A DNA stretch of 64,000 nt. It comes from Hemibagrus wyckioides (Eukaryota > Chordata > Actinopteri > Siluriformes > Bagridae). Location: assembly GCF_019097595.1 (NCBI RefSeq), contig NC_080714.1, positions 8,816,759 to 8,880,758 of the forward strand, in the 5' to 3' direction. Made by a program: the position numbers and the translations under genes. The notes beneath the pieces are model-generated. The model saw only the letters and a program-made list of their open reading frames with translations, ran no database searches and had not been told where the DNA came from. Shown here piece after piece: positions 56,815-64,000 of the stretch. Position 1 is the first letter of the stretch; the number at the start of each line of letters is the position of its first letter.

Positions 56815-58839
56815 GTAGTACATTCAGTAACATTTGAACAAGAATGTGTGTAAAGCCTGGATGTGTCTTCATTTTGCCAGAGGCAGCAACATTTCTTAGT
56901 TGGATCGATGCTACACTCTCTCCAGCCAATCACAGGTATCTGTGAGCTCATGTATGAGGAAGAGGGATGATAGCACCTTCTTCTCAGTATGTTATAGATT
57001 CCTGTGGCTCTGGACAAGCAGCAGATTGAAAAGTCACGGTTGGTTCCGGTTGTAGGATGAGAGAAGCTGACTGGTGGGTTGAAATTGGAAGGTGACCAAA
57101 TTGGGAGGAAAACTGGAAGGAAAAAAAAAAGAGTTTTCATGAGGGCATTAAGTCCAGTCAGCAACCTGAGCAGATTAAAGTGTCTGATAGTTGCTGAGGA
57201 GTTACATTTGTGTATGTGTGTGTTAGTTTTAGAAAACACCTCAACCGAGGTAGTATGTGTGTATGGGCGGGGTTTACGGATTTCTGTGAAAGCTTTGTTT
57301 TGTATCTAATGTTATCTGAGCTTTTTTAAGAGCCAGTCAGGGCTTATCAGATTTTAAGGCTTCTTGCTATATCACTTTGACCCCCATGTCTTTCTCTTTG
57401 TCTCTCTCTCTCTCTCACACACTCACACCTTTATGTCCCCATCTCAGGTTCTTGCCAGCAGAACACTCTGGTCTTGAAAGCATCTGCAGGCACCCTGCTT
57501 TCAGAGAAAGGAGAAAAATATTCCTTAATTAGGCGAAATTCCAACACCGTGCCTCATTCCCATACGGAGTCACCTCTCAGTGTGAGCTTCAAAGTCAGGG
57601 AAGAAATGCATGGGGTCGCTCCACGGCGTCGGAAAAATTCTATTAAACTGGAAGAGGCTATTGTTTCGCACAGGGCTTATATGCCTCTTATGAGACAGGA
57701 CCTGTGTGGCTGCAGGCGTCCTGTTTTAGAAGTCCCAAAAAATAAATAACTTCTATGGTAGGATGCAGGCTGGCAGTAATTGCTTGCGAGGATTCTGTGC
57801 TGAGTCTGGAGTTAAGGTGTGTGTGTGTGTGTGTGAGAGAGAAAAAGAGGTGCAGTTTATAATAAGTAGTACGTGACCTGGGATGCACATCTGGTAGACG
57901 TGAAGTTTTGGAGAAATGAATATGTGTATGTGTGTGTGTGTGTGTCTGTGTGTGTGTGTGTGTGTGTAGGCCTTGTGGCTAGTTCTGTGGCTGCACTAAT
58001 GGTTTTAGTGACGTTTGTAATGTGATTTGGGAGGGTGACTTGGAGATGTGTTAGTGCAGTCAGATTGAGTTACAGCTCAACCTCTGCTTACATGCCACTC
58101 TTAAAACCTGCTAATAGAATAACACACACACACGGGCACACACACACACTCAACTTTCCCTTCTCTCTTTCTATCTCTCTTCTCTCTCCTAATGAGTAAA
58201 TCTGTCATATATAAGTCCAACTATAGACTTCAAACAGCCTCTAGTTATTTTTTTGTTTTCTTTGTTTTTTTTGTTTGTTTTTTTTTAACAGGCTTTATGA
58301 ACATGCGTTTCTATAATACACACTCGTTATCCGTTTCCCTTTTGACTTGTCTTCCAATCCGTCTGCTTGTTTATTCTTTGTCCATTATGAGTAAGAAGAG
58401 CTTAAGAAGACTGGCAGAGTAGCTGATGTTCGCACTGGTGGAACTGGTGTTGTGCCTAAAGCAAAGTGTGACTGCGTTCAGAAAGCTTTGGATTGTAACA
58501 TGAATGAAGTCTCATGCAGATGCAGCACTAACAGCTGGAGCATCATTTCAGCAGAAGAGATGCGACAATATAAGCACTTGTTATAACGCATCATTACTAC
58601 ATTACAATACAATCAACACTTCGCAAAGATCCTAAAGCTGAGTAGAAATAAATGTAATGTGGATCAGATTTCAGTCTGATGTTTCAACACGTGCAGTACT
58701 TTATTTCTTTCCTCTTTTGGCTCTTGTTGCTGTTTCTCTTTTTCTGTCTATTCTGGCAGCCACCAGTGTAAATGTACACTAATGATGGTGGCATATGCAG
58801 AAGCAGAAGTACAAATCATTCACAGATAGATTTATCTGT

Positions 58840-59310
58840 CCATCCATCTATTTACTCATCAATCCATCCATCCATCCATCCATCCATGCATTCATTCGTC
58901 CATTCGTCCATTCATCCATCCACCCATTCATCCATTAGTCCTTCCATCCATCCATCCATCCATCCATCCATGCTTCCATCCATCCATCTACCCTTCAACC
59001 TCTATACTGCATTTTGTATATTTTACAGTTCCATCCATTCATCTATCCATATGTTCATCTACCCATCTTTCCATCCATTTGTCCATCCATCCACCCATCC
59101 ATCCACCCATCCATCTATCCAGCCAGCCATCCATCCATCCATCCATCCATCCATCCATCCATCCATCCCTCTACCCTTCCATCTCTGCATTCTGTTTCTT
59201 AAGTTCCATCTATCCATCCATCTATAGATTCTATCTGTTACTCTTCAAGTTTCTTCCATCCATCTATCTGTACATCCATCCATCTATCCATCCATCCTTC
59301 CATCCATCTC
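58840..59310. repeat. ATCC-type tetranucleotide tandem repeat
   Basis: About 470 bp of ccat/catc units with interspersed variants. Non-repeat segments with a shared core (ctaccct-tc.a.ctct) recur near 58988 and 59170, which suggests a larger repeat unit. The [12 protein letters not shown] open frames are artefacts. Confidence 0.95.
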
Positions 59311-59502
59311 CCATTCTGCCTCTTAATCACGCCAACCAGCACATGTATGGAACATCCCATCCTCAGTCTCCACCAGACATTTCAATGTACATCAGCAGCT
59401 TTCCAGTGTTTGTCTTTTTCTGTGTTTGTCTGTTTTCCACTTCCCTTCTGTCTCTCTGCAAGGACCATCTAAACCAAAATAGACCCTTTGATTTGAATCA
59501 CA

Positions 59503-59512
59503 CAAACACACA

Positions 59513-59548
<36 letters not shown>
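59503..59548. repeat. (CA)n microsatellite
   Basis: Near-perfect CA tract with one TA interruption. Confidence 0.95.
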
Positions 59549-59550
<2 letters not shown>

Positions 59551-59824
59551 TGCACATGCGCCTAGCCTGTTGCAGCTGAGTGACTATGAAAGAAAGAGTT
59601 CTTTTGATGTGCTGGAAGCTAGACACCCTGACCCTGTAGCAGAGCAGGTGTTCAAGTGTGAGTGAGTGTGTGTTTTTTTGTTTTTGTATTGTTTTATTTG
59701 TGTGTTTTGTGACTTCATGGAATTTCCAGTATAATGATTCATTGTCCTTTCTGTGCTACCGCATCTGGACAGACTCTCCCATACGCGCATCTGTATGTGT
59801 GTGTGTGTGTGTGTGTTTGCTTCC

Positions 59825-59990
59825 CAAAATTTACATTTGCATTTACATTTTCGTTCAGATTTACATCTATTTGTTTAGTAGACCTGTTTATCCAAAGTGA
59901 CTTACAGTTGAGACAAGTCTGAGCACATAGCAGGATTCTTCCCTGAGCTGCCATTTAGCTTTTTACTACTGATTAGAAGAAAACAGGGAT
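59825..59990 (+). repeat. SINE-tail-like fragment
   Basis: catttgcatttacattttcg, then gtttagtagacctgtttatc and caaagtgacttacagttgag, a common fish SINE 3' motif shared with 11283-11410. Confidence 0.6.
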
Positions 59991-61084
59991 CTAACTGGCC
60001 CAAACACTGACCAATGTGTTAGCCAATCACAGACATCCATCATATTTTTTTCCTCTTGGCTATATTTGCTCTTAAATGCTTGAAATTAATTAGTAAACAC
60101 ACAAAATATGGCTAATAGCATCCAAGCTAGGGGCATGGAGACATTAAGGGCAATCAAATAATTTAGTTAAAGTTACTTTAATTACTTTTTTAATGAACAT
60201 TTGACTTCTTCTATAATTTGGGTAACAGTGTTGTAACTCTCAAAGTGCTCTCAAAGCCTTTAAATCCTTATAAATATATAAAACTCAAAGAGAGAGCTTA
60301 CTTTTCTTCTTCTTGTTGTCAATTGGTGAGCCAGTGCTATGTGAACTAAAATAACCTATAAAGGATAACTCATACCACATCCTAACATAATAAAAATAAT
60401 ATTTTAAATTATTTTACAGATTATATTTCAAGGTCAATGACCTTGTCGTTTTAGTGGCAGGTGGAAATGCTGTTTTCTAAGCACCGTAGAAAGGGTTTAT
60501 TAATATTTTCTAATTATTTCTATCTGGAAAAAGGCTCAAAAGGTATTGGAATAGATACATCACCTATGATTTACTTTACACACACAGCTAACACTCTATT
60601 TATTAGAAATGTCTGCTCATTTATGCAGTTATCCAATCCGGCAGTCACGTCCCCAGAATAAACAAACTAATTGAGTTTAATTAATTTAAACGTGTATATC
60701 GGTTCCACTTGATTGAACTGAATAACATTAACACAGTTTGTTTTCGTACAGCCGACGTTATTAGATCACGTATTTTCAAACAAAACCAAACACTGAGCTG
60801 AAAATCAACCCAACAACTCTGGTGTTTTGCAACAGACACGTTAGCGCCGTTCTATTCTACCATGCATGTTTCAATGACCTAAATTTATAGTCATAGTTTT
60901 CAAATCTCTTGTAATTATGAAACCGTTTATACGACGTGAATTGATCACGTTCACTCTACGTCATTTAATCTGGGGATTAGAAAATAGGAAAAAAAATTAA
61001 AAAGTAAAATTCGGAAATAATTAAAAATTGTAGAAATCAGTTTTGTTTAAATGTTTTAATTATTATTATTTTTTATTTCAAGTT

Positions 61085-61150
61085 TTTAACCATTGATTTC
61101 GTCGCAAAGCAACTTTACAGGAATATAAAATTTCAGCATATAAATTCTAA
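61085..61150 (+). repeat. dispersed repeat fragment (43633 family)
   Basis: gtcgcaaagcaactttacag matches the core of the 43633 repeat. Confidence 0.4.
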
Positions 61151-61837
61151 AATGTTTAGTTTAAATATTTAAATGTATATTTATTTTAGTATATGCAGTG
61201 ACATCAGGTTTTGCTGAGAAATGCAATATTTTATGCAAACAAAACTGAATGTTTTTTTTTATTTCTCAATTAAAATTAAAATTTATAAAATTCAGTTGAA
61301 AAAAATTGCTTTTGTTTCAGTGTAGCAGCAATAAACTGCATTAATTTATACAGGCTGTAGAAGTCAAGAGCTTTTCCCATGAAACAGAATGTGGGAAATG
61401 TGGGCGTGGCGTCTTTCAAGGCTGGTTTGAGTATTTCAGAAAGAGTTAATGTGTTGAATTTTTCACATTTACACAGAAAGTAACCTCCAGTAAGCAGCAG
61501 TTTGTTGAGTGGACCAGCCTTGTTGTTGAGTAAGGTCAGAGAGACAGGCTGACAGGAAGTCAAATACCTGCTCTTTGTAACTACAACCGAAAACACAATG
61601 CATTAAATCTTCAGGGGGGAGGGGGGGATATGCAAGAACAGCAGAACACCACATCCTTTCAGCCAAAAAAATGGAATCAGAGTCTAAAGCATGTTATAAT
61701 GTAAATTGTTTAAACCACATGGACAGAGCTGAGACTGCCGAGCACCGCAGTCCATATCAATTTAATCATACTGTGAATGCATCTGAATGGTTTGTAATGA
61801 GCAGGAGCACATGATCGTTAAATAAAGAGCAGTTGTG

Positions 61838-61925
61838 GCTCCGCGGTTAGGATTCTGTCTTAGTGACTGGAAAGTAGTGAGGCTTTCCAGAGAGCTGCTC
61901 TTAACCCCGACCCTTAAACACTGAA
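61838..61925 (+). repeat. possible diverged SINE head
   Basis: gtggctccgcggttaggatt and a later cttaaccccgacccttaaac resemble SINE head and body, but the B box is not clear. Confidence 0.35.
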
Positions 61926-63044
61926 CTAAACTAGTTTAGATTCATTTGTGCCTCATTTGTATTTCTTTTTTTCTTTCGACTGAAAAAAACTCTGTCAAAC
62001 GAATGTGGGTAAATGTATAAGTTTCTAGTCTGGTCTACAGCGACGAGACGTCGTCTGTAATTCTCTCACGCTTTGCGTTTTGCAGCACACATGTTTAACT
62101 CAGCTGCAGCAGTTTTCACACTGTGTTTTATACGCTGCGGTCGTGTTTTCAGTCAGTTTTTTTCCCATGCTGCTTTTTGTGTGGCATAATAGTGAGGTGG
62201 TAAAGGATCGTAAACCACATGTCATAGGCTTAGCCTGAGTCATTTGTGTCTTTCCAAATGATTTTAAGTGGAAATTGTGTAATAGATATGTGGAAAACAG
62301 CTAGAGATGATTATATGTTTAGGATTGCTTCCAGAAGCAAATCATCATTTTCTCCGTAAATGTTTTTTTTTTTGTTACTATTATTATTATTATTTTAATT
62401 TATCCACTCTACCACTCTTCTAGCTGTTGAAATTTAGAGAGATATTTCTTACACTAATAAATATTTAACTCTCCAACACACAGTTTCCAGAAAGATTTCT
62501 AATGTAAATATACAGTAATTTCACTACGCTATACAACAGAACGCTGAAGTCGGACTTACACAGTGCTCAATAGAACAATGTTAAATACTTAAATATCCTT
62601 TACCTTATATTTAATCGGTTAATTCATGCATACTTGATGCTAAGTTTACTGAAAAAGAAAGTCATACATTACAAGAAAAGTTTAATTCTTCCAGCATGTT
62701 CCAGCTTGTGGTATATACTTAGGCATTTTGTGTAACATTCACTTTGCACAGTGTCTTCCACACAGCTTAGTCCTTTCTCTTTAAGCGCAACAACTCGAAA
62801 GGACAGACCTGATCTCTGTCAATGTGACAAAAATCTCGATCCAGGGCTCTTCACATGAGTGCAGATCTGTTCTGTAGATTAGAGCGCTTCAGTGAGCTGG
62901 TGCTGTGCAAGCAGTGTAAGGCTGATTGCGTGCTTAGCGTTGAGTCAGGAAGCATTTCGGTTTATCCTTTTGCACGCTGGCTTTTATATGGTGCCCTCTT
63001 TTCAAATCTGTCTGTTTGTTTGATACAGCCAGGAAATGTACAGG

Positions 63045-63215
63045 GAAGTAGTAGCTCAGTGCTTATGATGTTGGACTCCTGAACTACTGAATGGTTGTGA
63101 GTTCAGATCCCAGCACTGCTAAACTGATCCTTAACCCTCAACTACTCAGCTGTATAAATGAGATAAAAGAAAGCCCCTCTGGATAATGACGTCTGCTAAA
63201 TACTGTAAATATAAT
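63045..63215 (+). repeat. tRNA-derived SINE
   Basis: A-box-like gtagctcagtgcttatgatg, B-box-like ggttgtgagttcagatccc, then cactgctaaactgatcctta and a tail ctggataatgacgtctgcta. Typical fish SINE, not a tRNA gene. Confidence 0.8.
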
Positions 63216-64000
63216 AATTTAGGAACCAGATAAAAGCCACAGAGTTATTGCTCTGACCCCAAAGTTTCTTTCTATAACTTCACACCCTGATGTGTTTCAT
63301 TCCTCATATACCACAGCAATTTTCAACCAGTTACAATTTTCCATTTATTAATAACAAATTGTATTGGAATGTTAAACACATACTATACATCAGGTTGTTA
63401 AATAATATTTGTGTTTTTTTTTTTTTAATAAAAACTTCTCAGGATAAAAATGATTATGTCTTGTTTAATAATAGCCAGAAATATTTATATAGAAAATTGT
63501 TCAACAGCTTCTGACCAGTCAGAATCGAGCAAAATCAAATTTTCAAAATGTATTTTATTGACCACATACACAACCATAAACAGTAGGAGATGCAGTGAAT
63601 TGCTGTTTTCGACTGACATGAAAAAAAGAAAGAAAAGAAATATGAATAGAATTTCAATTAATATGGTATTTAACTACACAGGTAGTAAAGGGGAATAAGA
63701 TTTAAAAAATGTACAATATATTCATATCATCAGTACATCAGTAGTTATTGTACTGTATTCATATGCTATATTTTTGTCTATTAATTTTTCCTCTGTTTTA
63801 TTTAATTTAATTAATTTAATTTAATTTTATTTTATTTTGACTCTATTTCTATAACACGGACAGTCATGAAAAGCATTTCACTGCATTTCATACTGTGTAA
63901 TAAGTAATAAATTCTGAATTTGAATACAGATTCTCATTGCAATGGGGTAAAGTCAATAAGAATTCTATAACTCTATAAAAATCCGAGAAAAGAATATCAT

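Larger units (their letters stand above)
56815..64000 (+). other. plxnd1 intron 2 (incomplete in window)
   Basis: Non-coding. It holds (GT)n tracts near 57818 and 57926-57967, an ATCC-type tandem repeat (58840-59310), a (CA)n tract (59503-59548), SINE-like pieces (59825-59990, 61838-61925, 63045-63215) and a dispersed-repeat fragment near 61085-61150. No conserved exon was seen. Confidence 0.75.

Noticed and set aside
57474..57749. 91-codon plus-strand frame in plxnd1 intron 2, considered as exon 3.
   Set aside because: It lacks the expected INLN-type plexin sequence and frame-compatible splice sites. Composition is intronic.
58772..59579. Open frames of 151 and 166 codons rich in PSIH.
   Set aside because: Direct translation of the ATCC tandem repeat.

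Overview
The window is vertebrate nuclear DNA, almost certainly from a teleost fish. It has split genes with GT-AG introns, very dense (CA)n, (CT)n and (TA)n microsatellites, a decayed Tc1/mariner transposon, tRNA-derived SINEs and other fish-type dispersed repeats. A catfish or another otophysan is a guess from repeat style only. No prokaryotic, viral or CRISPR-like system is visible.

Two protein genes are supported, both on the + strand and head to tail. The first is tmcc1, an ER coiled-coil membrane protein. Four coding exons (37332-37580, 37785-38443, 40343-40478, 41527-41841) encode the conserved body. Two alternative 13-codon first exons lie at 9866-9904 ([13 protein letters not shown]) and 36177-36215 ([13 protein letters not shown]). 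Either gives a 465-residue protein ending in two membrane segments. The second is the 5' part of plxnd1, a semaphorin receptor: exon 1 at 49426-50640 (signal peptide and most of the Sema domain) and exon 2 at 56638-56814. The rest lies beyond base 64000. From memory, TMCC1 and PLXND1 are also neighbours in this order and orientation in human 3q22.1, which supports both names.

Layout: 1-4.5 kb has no gene, only microsatellites. 5.08-8.33 kb holds a 20/40-bp minisatellite and a 2405-bp tandem duplication. 9.4-9.9 kb holds the first tmcc1 promoter and exon. 9.9-37.3 kb is tmcc1 intron 1, full of repeats (Tc1 remnants near 13.6 and 19.7-21.2 kb, a MITE at 19.0-19.6 kb, SINEs) with a second CpG-rich promoter near 35.9-36.2 kb. 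37.3-41.8 kb is the tmcc1 coding body, followed by its 3' UTR. 43.5-49.2 kb is intergenic. 49.2-50.6 kb is the plxnd1 promoter and exon 1, and the rest is plxnd1 introns 1 and 2.

The genes are not obviously functionally coupled. TMCC1 acts at ER-endosome contacts and Plexin-D1 is a cell-surface guidance receptor. The least routine observations are the paired 13-codon alternative first exons, a GC-AG intron with a weak donor in tmcc1, the minisatellite-linked duplication, and hairpin-forming dispersed elements. I found nothing that looks like a new biochemical system.
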